From the NCBI RefSeq assembly GCF_003390845.1, contig NZ_QMEK01000001.1, positions 1,240,001-1,304,000 of the forward strand: a DNA stretch of 64,000 nt, in the 5' to 3' direction. Under the pieces are notes generated by a model. That model was given only the letters and a program-made list of their open reading frames with translations. It was not told where the DNA came from and did no database searches. This document shows, piece by piece, positions 1 to 8,993 of the stretch. The number at the start of each line of letters is the position of its first letter. Position 1 is the stretch's first letter. A program made the position numbers and the translations under genes. Source of the DNA: Tropicimonas sp. IMCC34043. GTDB lineage: Bacteria > Pseudomonadota > Alphaproteobacteria > Rhodobacterales > Rhodobacteraceae.

Positions 1-1
1 C

Positions 2-622
2 CTGTTCGGCAAGGTCTCCCCGATCCACTGGATGCCCGGTCTGATCGTCCTTCTCGGCGGTCTTGCCGTCATCGACCGGCTGATGCCGTCGCGATATCCG
101 CACGATGCCTTCGGGGCCTGTAACGCCGTGACGCTGATCCGCGGTGTCCTTGCGGTGGCGCTCGTCACCCCGCTGGTCGCGGGAACACCGCAGAGCTGGG
201 CGGTTTTTGCCGTGGCGTTCGTTGCCGTGCTGCTCGATGGCGTGGACGGCAGGCTGGCGCGGCAGAGCGGTCTTGTGTCCGGCTTCGGTGCGCGGTTCGA
301 TATGGAGACGGACTCCTTTCTCGCCCTCGTCCTTGCGCTGCACGCCCTTGCGGACGGCCTGGCCTGGCCCTTGGCGATGATACTCGGGGCGTCGCGCTTC
401 ATCTTTCTCGGCGCAGCCATGCTCGCGCCCTGGCTTGGCCGCCCGCTGCCCCAGCGTTTTGGCCGAAAGGTCGTTTGCGTGTTCCAGTTGTCGGTTCTGG
501 TCGCCCTGCAGGCCCCCCCGGTTTCCGGCTGGCCGGCGGTCTGGCTGGCCGCCGCGGCCGCCACGGCCGTTCTGGCATCCTTCGGGCGCGACATCGTCTG
601 GCTGTGGACGCAGCCGAGGTGA
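2..622 (+). CDS. CDP-alcohol phosphatidyltransferase family protein (5' end outside window)
   Basis: Membrane enzyme that moves a phospho-alcohol head group from a CDP-activated donor onto an acceptor alcohol. The family signature D-x2-DG-x2-AR-x8-G-x3-D-x3-D is complete, starting at DGVDGRLAR (about 236-262) and ending in FDMETD (about 298-315); these Asp residues bind the metal and CDP. Several hydrophobic segments follow. The frame is open from base 2, so the first visible ATG at base 32 need not be the start and the gene probably begins upstream; 206 codons are visible. It overlaps the next gene by 4 bp (GTGA), so it heads or continues a coupled operon. The actual lipid or polyol substrate cannot be told from sequence. 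Confidence 0.85.
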   Translation: MFGKVSPIHWMPGLIVLLGGLAVIDRLMPSRYPHDAFGACNAVTLIRGVLAVALVTPLVAGTPQSWAVFAVAFVAVLLDGVDGRLARQSGLVSGFGARFDMETDSFLALVLALHALADGLAWPLAMILGASRFIFLGAAMLAPWLGRPLPQRFGRKVVCVFQLSVLVALQAPPVSGWPAVWLAAAAATAVLASFGRDIVWLWTQPR

Positions 623-2250
623 CGGGATCGCCGCCGCGAAGCTGGCTGCGCCCGGCGCTGGCCGCGGCCCTGCTGGTGCTCGTGCTGATCCAGCCGGACC
701 GCGCTTCGGCCATCAACATGGGGCTTTTGCTGCAGTTTCCGCTCGAGCTGCCGGTGATCCTTTTTGCGATGATGGTGTTTGGGGACAGGCGGTCAGGCCG
801 GATGGTCCGGGCCGGGGTCGTCGTGGCGCTGACCGCGATCTTCGTTCTGCGGAGCGCCGATATCGCAATGACTCTGGCGCTTGGACGCGGCTTCGATCCG
901 GTCTCGGACTTGCCGCTGATCGATGCCGCATTTCGGTTCATCGACGGGTCGTTCGGCCGCCTTGCGGCGGTAGCCGTCGCGATCTGCGCAACCCTTCTGA
1001 TCGCTGCGGTCGCGGCGGCAATCTGGTGGGCGACCGGTGTCTGGGCGCGCATCGATCTGCCCTTTCCCGGCCGCCGTATCGCCGCCGCAGGCCTTGCGCT
1101 CGCCATGATCGCGACCGTCGCAGGTGCCGGGCTGATGCCCGGAGGCTGGAAGACACCAGAGTTTCTCGGGACTGCCGGCACGACGAGGTTCGCGGCAAAA
1201 ACCATCGTGCAGGCCCGGGACACCATGGCCGGGCTCAGGGAGTTCGCCACGGCCGCGGCGCAGGACAGATTCGCGGGGGCGGAGGGCTTGCTCGATGCCA
1301 TCGACCGCGACGTGCTGATCGTCTTCATCGAAAGCTATGGCCGCACCAGCATCGACACGCCCTATTACGCGGAACTGCACCGGGCCACGCTCGATGCCGC
1401 CGCCGCGCGGCTGTCGGGGCTGGGTCTTGCCATGCGCTCGGCCTACCTCGCGTCGCCGACCAGCGGAGGGCAAAGCTGGCTTGCCCATGCGAGCCTTGCG
1501 AATGGTCTTTGGGTCGACGACCAGTCGCGCTATCGCGCCGTGCTGGCAAGCGGTCGCCAATCCCTGTTTCATATCGCGTCGCGCAGCGGCTTCCGCACCG
1601 CTGCCGTCGAGCCGGCGATCACCATGCCCTGGCCCGAATCGCAGTCGATGGGCTTCGACACCGTGCTGGCCGCGAAGGACCTCGGCTATCGAGGCAAGCC
1701 GTTCAACTGGGTGACGATGCCCGACCAGTTCACGCTGGCCGCGCTGGACCGCAATCTCAGGTCCGGTCAGGACCCGCGGCCGCTGTTTGCCGAAGTGGTC
1801 CTTGTCTCGTCCCACGCCCCCTGGGTGCCGGTGCCGGTGCTGCTCGACTGGGACAGGCTTGGCGACGGGCACGTCTTTGACGAGATGGCGACATCGGGCG
1901 ATCCGCCGAAGGTGGTCTGGAGCGACCCTGAGCGGGTGCGCGCGCAATACCGGATGGCAATCGATTATGCGCTGACGACTGTCTTCGACTACGCCGCCCG
2001 CCATGCCAAGGATCCGCCGCTGATGATAATCCTTGGCGACCACCAGACGGCGGGCTCGATTGCAATGGACGAACGGGCGCAGGTTCCGGTCCATCTGATC
2101 GGACCGCCGTCACTGATCGATCGAACCGCGGCCTGGGGATGGAGCGAGGGGCTGATCCCGGCGCCGGAACCGGTGATCCCGATGAGCCGGATGCGCGACA
2201 TGATCCTGCGCGCCTTCACGACCGACACGGGCACCGGGGGCGCGGGATGA
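619..2250 (+). CDS. Membrane-anchored sulfatase / alkaline phosphatase superfamily protein
   Basis: A 543-residue protein with about four to five N-terminal membrane segments (residues 1-180) followed by a periplasmic sulfatase-fold domain, the architecture of LTA-synthase-like or phosphoethanolamine-transferase-like enzymes. Visible fold landmarks are VFIESYGR near residue 235, a Thr/Ser nucleophile region PTSGGQSW, SSHAPW and the late metal-binding LGDHQ near residue 471. I choose the GTG at 619 because it overlaps the stop of the previous gene (GTGA); an upstream in-frame start at 475 would overlap that gene by 150 bp. Neighbouring lipid-head-group and flippase-like genes suggest modification of a lipid or glycan at the outer membrane face; the donor and acceptor are unknown. 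Confidence 0.78.
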   Translation: MTGSPPRSWLRPALAAALLVLVLIQPDRASAINMGLLLQFPLELPVILFAMMVFGDRRSGRMVRAGVVVALTAIFVLRSADIAMTLALGRGFDPVSDLPLIDAAFRFIDGSFGRLAAVAVAICATLLIAAVAAAIWWATGVWARIDLPFPGRRIAAAGLALAMIATVAGAGLMPGGWKTPEFLGTAGTTRFAAKTIVQARDTMAGLREFATAAAQDRFAGAEGLLDAIDRDVLIVFIESYGRTSIDTPYYAELHRATLDAAAARLSGLGLAMRSAYLASPTSGGQSWLAHASLANGLWVDDQSRYRAVLASGRQSLFHIASRSGFRTAAVEPAITMPWPESQSMGFDTVLAAKDLGYRGKPFNWVTMPDQFTLAALDRNLRSGQDPRPLFAEVVLVSSHAPWVPVPVLLDWDRLGDGHVFDEMATSGDPPKVVWSDPERVRAQYRMAIDYALTTVFDYAARHAKDPPLMIILGDHQTAGSIAMDERAQVPVHLIGPPSLIDRTAAWGWSEGLIPAPEPVIPMSRMRDMILRAFTTDTGTGGAG

Positions 2251-3245
2251 GGTTTTGGGATCGGTTCCGCCAAAGCCGCCTGATCCATGTGGTGCAGGTC
2301 GTGTTCGCCTCTGTCCTGCTGGTGCTGCTGTGGCGGATCGTCGATGGCGACGCCGCGCTTGGCCTTCTGGCCGAGGCCGACAAGCGCTGGCTTCTGGCGG
2401 CCCTTGTCGCGCTGACGGCACAGACCGTCCTGACGACGCTGCGCTGGCGTCTGACCGCCCGGCAGCTTGGCCTTGCCCTGCCGTTCGGCCCGGCACTGCG
2501 CGAATATTACCTCTCGCAGATGGTGAACCAGACCCTGCCCGGAGGCATGGCCGGCGATGCGGGCCGCGCCTATCGCTCCCGCCAGAGCGCCGGGCTGGTC
2601 GTTTCGGGCCAGGCGGTCATCTTCGAACGGCTCGCCGGGCAGGCGATGCTGTTTGTCGTGATGACCCTGGGTTTCGCCTGGGCCGCCCTTAGGCCGGATG
2701 CCATCGATCTGCCCGGCTGGACGGTCTTCCTTGCGATACCGGCCGCGGCGACCGTCGCGCTCGCTCTCGCGCTGGTCTGGGGCGCCCCCGTCTTGCCCGG
2801 ACCTGCGGGACGGGTCCTACGCGCCCTTCGGGGTTCCGTCGTCATGGCGTTCTCGGGCCCGCGCGTGCTGACACGCCAGATCGGGCTGAGCCTTTCCGCG
2901 ACGATCTGCAACCTTCTGGCATTCGCGTTCTGCGCCCGCGCAATCGGAACCGCGCTTTCCCCCGCCGAGGTCATGGTTCTGGTACCGCTGATCCTGTATT
3001 CGATGGTCATTCCGCTGTCGGTCAGCGGCTGGGGCATCCGGGAAGGCGTCGCCGCCACCCTGTTTCCGATCGCCGGCGCCACGGCCGCAGCCGGGCTTGC
3101 CGCCAGCACGGCCTTCGGGCTCGTGTTCCTGATAAGCACGCTGCCCGGTCTTGCGGGCCTTCTGGTCCGGGGCCGGGCCGAGATCACGCCGAAATTCCCG
3201 GCACAGCCGCCGCCACCAGCTTGCCGTCCACGGATCAGCCACTAA
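2247..3245 (+). CDS. Lysylphosphatidylglycerol-synthase-TM / YbhN family membrane protein
   Basis: A 332-residue integral membrane protein of the UPF0104/YbhN type, the transmembrane half of MprF without the aminoacyl-transferase domain. It has about eight hydrophobic segments, and the conserved patches LSQMVNQTLPGG...GDAGRAYR (residues 88-110) and SGWGIREG near residue 256 are typical of the family. It starts at ATG 2247, overlapping the previous stop as ATGA. Relatives are thought to translocate or present lipids. Together with the CDP-alcohol transferase and sulfatase-fold genes it suggests a small lipid or glycolipid tailoring operon; this is inference. Confidence 0.78.
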   Translation: MRFWDRFRQSRLIHVVQVVFASVLLVLLWRIVDGDAALGLLAEADKRWLLAALVALTAQTVLTTLRWRLTARQLGLALPFGPALREYYLSQMVNQTLPGGMAGDAGRAYRSRQSAGLVVSGQAVIFERLAGQAMLFVVMTLGFAWAALRPDAIDLPGWTVFLAIPAAATVALALALVWGAPVLPGPAGRVLRALRGSVVMAFSGPRVLTRQIGLSLSATICNLLAFAFCARAIGTALSPAEVMVLVPLILYSMVIPLSVSGWGIREGVAATLFPIAGATAAAGLAASTAFGLVFLISTLPGLAGLLVRGRAEITPKFPAQPPPPACRPRISH

Positions 3246-3279
3246 GGTAAAGACTGTGCAGAGGAGACCGAGGACACCC

Positions 3280-4278
3280 ATGGCCCCAGTACATCTTTCC
3301 CGCCGCAGAGTTATCGCCGGGGGCAGCGCCGGTCTGGCCGCGCTCGGCCTGGCCCTTTCCGCCCCGCGCGCCCGCGCACAGACCGCCGTCGGCCTGCAAC
3401 TGTCCTGGCTGCACTCGGTTCAGTTCGCCGGAAGCTATATCGCGCTGTCGCGCGGCTGGTGGCAGGACGCGGGCCTCGACGTCTCGCTCCAGCAAGGCGG
3501 ACCGAACGCCCCAGTCGAACCGCCGGTGGTCTCGGGTGCGGCACTGGTGGGGATCTCGGCCGCAGACTATACCGCGGCCGCCGTCGAACAGGGGGCACCG
3601 TTCCGGATCATCGGCGTCGCGATGCAGAAAAACCCCTTCGTCATCGCCTCGCTGCCTGCCAACCCGGTCAATGTCCCGGCCGATCTGGAGGGCAAACGGA
3701 TCGGCATGGCGCTGGCCAACATGCCGGTCCTGCAGGCGCTGTGCACGCTCAACGATGTCGACATCGACCGGATCGAGGTCGTGCCGACCCAATACTCCGC
3801 GCAGCCGCTGGTGGCGGGGGACGTCGATTGCCTGCTTTGCTGGGAGACCGATCTGCCGGTCGCGATGGCAATGCAGGGCATCGAAAGCGTCACCATGCTG
3901 ATGGCCGATTTCGGCTATGCGCTGCATTCCCAGACCTATATCGCAACCGAGGACAGTCTGGCCAATCGCCGGGATGAACTGGTCGCTCTCATGGCGGGCG
4001 AGGCGCGTGGCTGGGACGCCTATCGCGAGGACACCGACGCCGCCGCCGCGCTGGCGGTCGAGATGTTCCCCGATGCCGGCCTCGACCTTGCGACCCAGAA
4101 GCTGCAGGCGGTGCGGCAGGTGCCGCTGATGTTCTCGGATCTGACCGACACCTACGGCTTTGGCTGGTGGACGGACGAAGCGGTGGCAAACAACATCGCG
4201 ACCCTGGCGCTGCTCGGCCATAACGTGACACCCGATCTCTGGGACCGTTCCATACTCGAAGAGGTTCATGGGATCTGA
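3280..4278 (+). CDS. ABC transporter substrate-binding protein, NMT1/THI5-like
   Basis: A 332-residue periplasmic binding protein with a twin-arginine signal peptide (SRRRVIAGG followed by a hydrophobic stretch ending in ARAQ). The mature part, starting VGLQLSWLHSVQFAG, matches the NMT1/ThiY fold that binds pyrimidine precursors, sulfonates or related small molecules. ATG 3280 follows a purine-rich GAGGAGACCGAGG stretch. It is the binding component for the ATPase and double permease that follow with overlapping stops and starts. I see no TPP riboswitch in the 34 bp upstream gap, so a thiamine-precursor role is not supported by context. Confidence 0.82.
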   Translation: MAPVHLSRRRVIAGGSAGLAALGLALSAPRARAQTAVGLQLSWLHSVQFAGSYIALSRGWWQDAGLDVSLQQGGPNAPVEPPVVSGAALVGISAADYTAAAVEQGAPFRIIGVAMQKNPFVIASLPANPVNVPADLEGKRIGMALANMPVLQALCTLNDVDIDRIEVVPTQYSAQPLVAGDVDCLLCWETDLPVAMAMQGIESVTMLMADFGYALHSQTYIATEDSLANRRDELVALMAGEARGWDAYREDTDAAAALAVEMFPDAGLDLATQKLQAVRQVPLMFSDLTDTYGFGWWTDEAVANNIATLALLGHNVTPDLWDRSILEEVHGI

Positions 4279-5071
4279 GGCGGATATAACGGAGTCCCCC
4301 GGCATACAGTGCATCGGCCTGAGCAAGGCGTTTCCGGGGGGCGTGGAGGTTATACGGCCACTCGATCTGACGCTCGAGGGCGGGCGGACGACGGCGCTGG
4401 TCGGTCCGTCTGGCTGTGGCAAGTCCACGCTTTTGCGCCTGATCGCGGGGTTGGAGGCGCCAAGCGCTGGCGAGGTTCTGATCGGCGGTGCCCCGCCCGC
4501 CGAGATCCTGCGCAAGGCCGGTCTTTCGATGGCGTTTCAGGACCATTCGCTGCTGCCGTGGCGGACCGTGCGCGGCAATATCGAACTGGCGCTGAAACTT
4601 GCCCGCAAGCCTGCCGATCCGCGCGCGGTCAGGGACCTTGTCCGGCTCGTCGGCCTCGACGGCTTTGCCGAAACCCGCCCCGGCGCGCTGTCGGGCGGGA
4701 TGCGGCAGCGCGCGGCCATCGCGCGCGCCATGGTGACCGAACCGCGGCTGCTTTTGCTCGATGAACCGTTCGGTGCGGTCGACGAGATGACCCGCCGGCA
4801 ATTGGCAGACGATCTGCCCCGGATCTGGGAGCAGCGTCGGACCACAACACTCCTAGTGACCCATTCGATCCCCGAGGCCGTGCTTCTGGCCGACCGGATC
4901 CTGGTGCTGTCGCCCCGGCCCGCCAGGATCGTTGCAGACCTTGCGGTGCCGCTGCCGCACCCGCATGCGCCCGGCGTTGCCGCGACGCCGGAATTCAATG
5001 CAATCGTCCAGGCCGTGTCGGCGGCTCTGGCCCGGGGGATGGCCGCGGCAAAGCCGCTGGCCGCGCAATGA
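4268..5071 (+). CDS. ABC transporter ATP-binding protein, nitrate/taurine/thiamine-precursor type
   Basis: A 267-residue ATPase with all expected motifs in order: Walker A GPSGCGKST, Q-loop AFQDHSLLPW, signature LSGGMRQR, Walker B LLLLDEPFGAVDE and H-loop VTHSIPEA. The LLPW and FGAVDEMTR patterns are those of the SsuB/TauB/NrtD group. It overlaps the binding-protein gene by 11 bp and the permease gene by 4 bp (ATGA), so translation is coupled. It powers import by the adjacent fused permease. Confidence 0.88.
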   Translation: MGSEADITESPGIQCIGLSKAFPGGVEVIRPLDLTLEGGRTTALVGPSGCGKSTLLRLIAGLEAPSAGEVLIGGAPPAEILRKAGLSMAFQDHSLLPWRTVRGNIELALKLARKPADPRAVRDLVRLVGLDGFAETRPGALSGGMRQRAAIARAMVTEPRLLLLDEPFGAVDEMTRRQLADDLPRIWEQRRTTTLLVTHSIPEAVLLADRILVLSPRPARIVADLAVPLPHPHAPGVAATPEFNAIVQAVSAALARGMAAAKPLAAQ

Positions 5072-6645
5072 TCCCGACCGCGAAGCGGCCGGTGTCGCGC
5101 CCCGACTACACAGGGCTTCTTGGCGTCGCCGCTGTGCTGCTGGTCTGGGAACTGGCCGGGCGGGCGCTGGCGGGTGCCTATATCCTCGCCACGCCCTTGG
5201 ACGTTCTGGCTCATATCCTGCAGAACGCCGGCCTGATCGGCCGCGCGCTGCGCGAGACGCTGGGCAATGCCGCAATCGGATTTGCCGCCGGCAATGCCGT
5301 GGCGATCCTGCTCGCATCGGCCGCACTTGCCTGGCCGCGAAGCGAGCCCGTCGTCTCGGGCCTTGCGCTGCTGGTCTTTTGCCTGCCGCTGGTGGCGACG
5401 GGTCCGATCCTGCGGGTTCTCTATGGGCCCGGCAACGGGCCGCAGATCACGCTGGCGGCGCTTGCGGTCTATTACACGACCTTCGTGCCGCTGCTTGTCG
5501 GGCTGCGCGCCGCGCCCGCGGTCTGGTTCGATCTTGTCCGCAGCTATGGCCGCGGCCGGATCGCCGAGCTTCGTTTTGTCCGGGCGCGGGCCTCGCTGCC
5601 CTATCTATTCGCCGGTCTGCAGATCGCCGCGCCCGCCGCATTTCTGGGCGCCATGGTTGGCGAGTTCACCGGGGCCGAACGCGGTATGGGCGTTCTGACC
5701 ATCCGGGCCATGCGCGCGCTCGATGTCAGCGCAATCTGGGCGCTGGCGAGCGTTGCAGCCGCCGTGTCGATTCTGGCCTATGCCGCGGTCGGTCTGCTGG
5801 CGCGCCTGACCCTGACCGAAAGCCCGCCGGTGATCCTTGCGCCGCCGCCGCAGCCCCGGCTGACCGGGCGCCATGTGCCATTCGGAAATGCGGCACTGGT
5901 CCTCCTGTTCGCCCTGCTGATCTGGTGGGGCGCGATGGAGGCGTTTCACCTCAGCGCGTTCTTCGCCAAGCGCCCCGTCGATGTCTGGCAGGCGCTTGTG
6001 ACAGCGCCGGACGCGGCCGAAACCCGGGTAAGGCTGGCCGTCGCGCTTGGCGAGACATCGGTGTTCCTGCTGCCGGGGGTCGCCGCGGGGCTTGCGCTTG
6101 GCGCGGGCCTTGCAATCGCGCTGATGCTGGCCCCGGCACTTGGCGCGGGCGCGACCTTTGTCGCCGTGGCGCTGCGATCTGTCCCCATCGTCGCAACCGC
6201 CCCCCTTGTCGTGCTGGCGTTCGGGCGCGGAGCCGTCGGGACCATTACGCTCGTTGCAGTCATGGTCTTCTTCCCGACCTTCGTCGCCTGCCGCCATGGG
6301 CTGCGGCAGGCGCCGGGCCAGGTGCTCGACGTTTTCGACAGCTATGCGGCCGGCCCCGTTCTGCGGCTTTGGCATGTCCAGATCCCGGCGATGCTGCCCG
6401 CCTTCTTCGCGGCGGCGCGGATGAGCGTGCCCGCCTCGGTGCTGGCAGTGACCGTGGTCGAATGGCTCGCCACCGGCCGCGGCATCGGCAGCCTGATGGC
6501 CCTTTCGGCCTCGCTGTCCGATTATGACCTGCTGTGGAGCTCGGTGGTGATCGTCGCGCTGCTGTCGGTCCTCGGCTATGCCGGGATCGGCGTCATGGAA
6601 CGGCGTATTCTGGCGGTCTACGCGGCCGAGCAGGTCACGCGATGA
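5068..6645 (+). CDS. ABC transporter permease, two fused BPD_transp_1 halves
   Basis: A 525-residue permease with two repeats of the binding-protein-dependent permease domain in one chain, roughly residues 15-260 and 275-520, each with about six membrane segments. Cytoplasmic coupling regions are visible in both halves: GRGRIAELRFVRARASLPYLFAG in the first and FDSYAAGPVLRLWHVQIPAMLP in the second (each a long loop just before GxxP-like sequence). Most SsuC/TauC/ThiX permeases are about 250-280 residues and dimerise; this one is a natural tandem fusion. Overlaps both neighbours by 4 bp. Confidence 0.85.
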   Translation: MIPTAKRPVSRPDYTGLLGVAAVLLVWELAGRALAGAYILATPLDVLAHILQNAGLIGRALRETLGNAAIGFAAGNAVAILLASAALAWPRSEPVVSGLALLVFCLPLVATGPILRVLYGPGNGPQITLAALAVYYTTFVPLLVGLRAAPAVWFDLVRSYGRGRIAELRFVRARASLPYLFAGLQIAAPAAFLGAMVGEFTGAERGMGVLTIRAMRALDVSAIWALASVAAAVSILAYAAVGLLARLTLTESPPVILAPPPQPRLTGRHVPFGNAALVLLFALLIWWGAMEAFHLSAFFAKRPVDVWQALVTAPDAAETRVRLAVALGETSVFLLPGVAAGLALGAGLAIALMLAPALGAGATFVAVALRSVPIVATAPLVVLAFGRGAVGTITLVAVMVFFPTFVACRHGLRQAPGQVLDVFDSYAAGPVLRLWHVQIPAMLPAFFAAARMSVPASVLAVTVVEWLATGRGIGSLMALSASLSDYDLLWSSVVIVALLSVLGYAGIGVMERRILAVYAAEQVTR

Positions 6646-7697
6646 GGGCGCCTGCGGCCTTTGCGATACCGGGCGACATCGATACGCTGACGGGCGGCTA
6701 CATCTATGAGCGGTCCCTTCTGGAAGGGCTGAGGGCTGTCGGCCATGATGTGCTGCACCTGCCGCTTGGCGCCAGCTTCCCCGAACCCTCGGACGCGGAC
6801 ATGGCAGAGGCCGTTGCGGCCCTCGCCGCCGTGGACAAGGACTGCCCGCTGATCCTCGACGGGCTTGTCTTTGGCGCAATCGACACGGCCGGGCTGGCGA
6901 AGGTGACGGCACCGATTGTCGCCATGATCCACCACCCGCTCGCGCTCGAAAGCGGACTGTCCGAGGACCTGCGCGACCATCTGTTCCGAACCGAATGGAA
7001 CAACCTTCGCCTCGCAGACCATGTCCTGGTGCCAAGCGCCCACACCCGCTCGATCCTGATCGGCCGGTACAACGTGGAACCGGGAAAAATCACCATCGTC
7101 CGGCCCGGCGTGGTGCCGCCGTCGGGGCCCTCGATCCCCGTCGAACCGCCGCTGATCCTGTCGGTCGGCATCCTACATCCGCGCAAGGGGCACGACATCC
7201 TGATCGAGGCGCTCGGCCGGATCCGGCACCTCGACTGGACTGCGGTCATCGTCGGCAGCGCCTGGGATGCCGCACATGCCGAGGATCTGGCGCGCGAGGT
7301 GGCCCGCTTGACCCTTGGCGACAGGGTGCACCTTGCCGGCCGGATCTCGACAGAGGATTTGCAGGGCCTCTATCGCGCCGCGAGCATCTTCGCGCTGGCC
7401 ACGCGCTACGAGGGCTATGGCATGGTGTTCGACGAGGCCGTGAGCTACGGCCTGCCCATCGTCTCCTGCCGGACCGGCGCCGTTCCCGACACCGTGCCGC
7501 GCGACGCGGGGCTGCTGGTACCGTCTGACAATCCCGTGGCATTCGCCGACGCCATGGCACGCCTGCTTGGGGATGGGGACCTGCGTCAGTTCATGTCCGA
7601 TGCGGCCCTTCGTGCCGCCGCCAAGGCCCCGGACTGGGCCCAGCAATCGAGCATCGCCAGCAAGGTTCTGGACGGGCTGGCCGCGAAGGGCCGGTGA
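6642..7697 (+). CDS. Glycosyltransferase family 4-like protein
   Basis: A 351-residue GT-B glycosyltransferase. The C-terminal donor-binding half is clear: LSVGILHPRKGHDILIEAL (residues about 166-184), HLAGRISTEDLQGLYRAAS, and the acidic EGYGMVFDEAVSYGLPIV motif (EX7E) typical of GT4. The N-terminal half begins with FAIPGDIDTLTGGYIYERSL, a GG-loop acceptor region. It starts at ATG 6642 overlapping the permease stop (ATGA) and is the last gene of the operon. Sugar donor and acceptor are unknown; operon context suggests a glycolipid or surface glycan. Confidence 0.85.
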   Translation: MRAPAAFAIPGDIDTLTGGYIYERSLLEGLRAVGHDVLHLPLGASFPEPSDADMAEAVAALAAVDKDCPLILDGLVFGAIDTAGLAKVTAPIVAMIHHPLALESGLSEDLRDHLFRTEWNNLRLADHVLVPSAHTRSILIGRYNVEPGKITIVRPGVVPPSGPSIPVEPPLILSVGILHPRKGHDILIEALGRIRHLDWTAVIVGSAWDAAHAEDLAREVARLTLGDRVHLAGRISTEDLQGLYRAASIFALATRYEGYGMVFDEAVSYGLPIVSCRTGAVPDTVPRDAGLLVPSDNPVAFADAMARLLGDGDLRQFMSDAALRAAAKAPDWAQQSSIASKVLDGLAAKGR

Positions 7698-7727
7698 CCC
7701 CTGCCCCGCACCTGTCCCGCGGGGACG

Positions 7728-8684
7728 TTAGAAGACCGCATGTGCGCCCCGGTCGTCCGGGAGATCTTCGGTGGCAAGTCGCCTGTAGTGATCGGCGAGC
7801 GTTTCGCTGCCGAACTCGGGAGTTGCATCGGCATCGTATCTTCCGGTCGCCTCGTTCCAGACCAACATGGATTCGGTGGCATAGTAGCGGCCGATGCGCG
7901 CCAGTTCGGCCTTGTCGCGAAGCCGCGGAGAAAACGTCCCCAAAACCGAGAGGCCGGCGATGATCGCCGACATCATCGCGACGGGCACATGTTTGAACCG
8001 CGGCGTCAGACCCAGGGCCTGAAACAGCATTTCGCCCTGCGCGCGCGGGGTGATGGCAGGCCCCGGACCACCGATCGGCAGGATGCGGTTCTGCAGATCG
8101 GGATCGGCCAGGCATTGCACCAGATAGCGTGCCAGATCGTCGTCGCCGATCGGCTTGCAGGCGGTCAACGCGCCATTGCCGAACAGCAGAAACGGCTTGC
8201 CCGCACGCAGACGGTTCAACTGGCCCGAGAGCGACTTGAAGTAGGCGGTGGGGCGCACGATGGACCAGACAATCGGCGCGGCCTGCAGCTCGGCCTCGAA
8301 GGCGAGCTTGGCGTGCTGGAAGGCCAGCGCAGGTTTCTGCACGCAGATCGCGGACAGAAGGACAAACTGCGCGACCCCGGCGCCTTGGGCCGCGCGCAGG
8401 GCTGCGCTGTTGAGGTGGTGGTCGACGGCGCGCGCCTCGGCCGGGGCGCCGCTACGCGACGCCAGGCAAGAGATCACGGCATCGCAAGCATGCTCTTTCA
8501 TCAAGGTCGCAAGGACGGGTTGTGTCAGCGCGCTGGGGACAGATGACGGCAGGGCGCTGGTGTCAGCGCCCGGACGCACCGGCGCGATGACCCGGTGGCC
8601 AGCCGCCGTCAGGGCCTTGGCTGTGGCGCGGCCAATCGTTCCGGTAGCCCCGAGCAACAGCACCGATCTGGGTGAAGGTGTCAT
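7728..8684 (-). CDS. bciA: BciA-like 3,8-divinyl chlorophyllide 8-vinyl reductase (NAD(P)-binding SDR)
   Basis: A 318-residue atypical short-chain dehydrogenase. The Rossmann motif GATGTIG lies near residue 12. The later signatures YFKSLSGQ, KPIGDDDLARYLVQC, GLTPRFKHVPVAMM and RYYATESMLVW agree with my recollection of the BciA-type 8-vinyl reductases of Rhodobacter relatives, which use NADPH to reduce the 8-vinyl group in (bacterio)chlorophyll synthesis. No other photosynthesis genes are nearby, as is usual for bciA. Other SDRs acting on isoflavones or flavonoids share the fold, so the function needs confirmation. It is convergent with the glycosyltransferase operon. Confidence 0.72.
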   Translation of the reverse strand: MTPSPRSVLLLGATGTIGRATAKALTAAGHRVIAPVRPGADTSALPSSVPSALTQPVLATLMKEHACDAVISCLASRSGAPAEARAVDHHLNSAALRAAQGAGVAQFVLLSAICVQKPALAFQHAKLAFEAELQAAPIVWSIVRPTAYFKSLSGQLNRLRAGKPFLLFGNGALTACKPIGDDDLARYLVQCLADPDLQNRILPIGGPGPAITPRAQGEMLFQALGLTPRFKHVPVAMMSAIIAGLSVLGTFSPRLRDKAELARIGRYYATESMLVWNEATGRYDADATPEFGSETLADHYRRLATEDLPDDRGAHAVF

Positions 8685-8993
8685 GCCGGCGACGCTACCT
8701 CAGACCCTTCACGCGGGACATGCGGGTTTTTCGCACCGAACTCAGAAGACGTCCGTTCGCCGCGGGCTCTGATCCCGTCACCGCACCCCGGCGGCGTCGA
8801 CGTGCCCGCAAGCCGCCGCCCCAGGCAGCATGTCATTGCCGGCCATCCGATCACGATTGCGGTCGCTGTCCGGCTTCCCGGCATCCGCTGGACCCTCCGC
8901 ACCAACCGCCAAGGCGGTCTCTCGACAGTACCTGCCGGGGTTGCAGCCCGCGGCGCATCAAGGCAAGGATCGCGGAGCCGTGAGGAGACCACC
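8685..8993. other. Divergent intergenic region, no gene recognised
   Basis: 309 bp between the divergently transcribed bciA-like gene and the monooxygenase gene. I see no TGT-N12-ACA pair of the PpsR/CrtJ type and no convincing ORF; promoters for both genes must lie here. A ribosome-binding sequence TGAGGAG sits at its right end just before ATG 8994. Confidence 0.5.

Noticed and set aside
3246-3279. TPP riboswitch before the NMT1-type gene
   Set aside because: The gap is 34 bp, too short, and no THI box sequence is visible.
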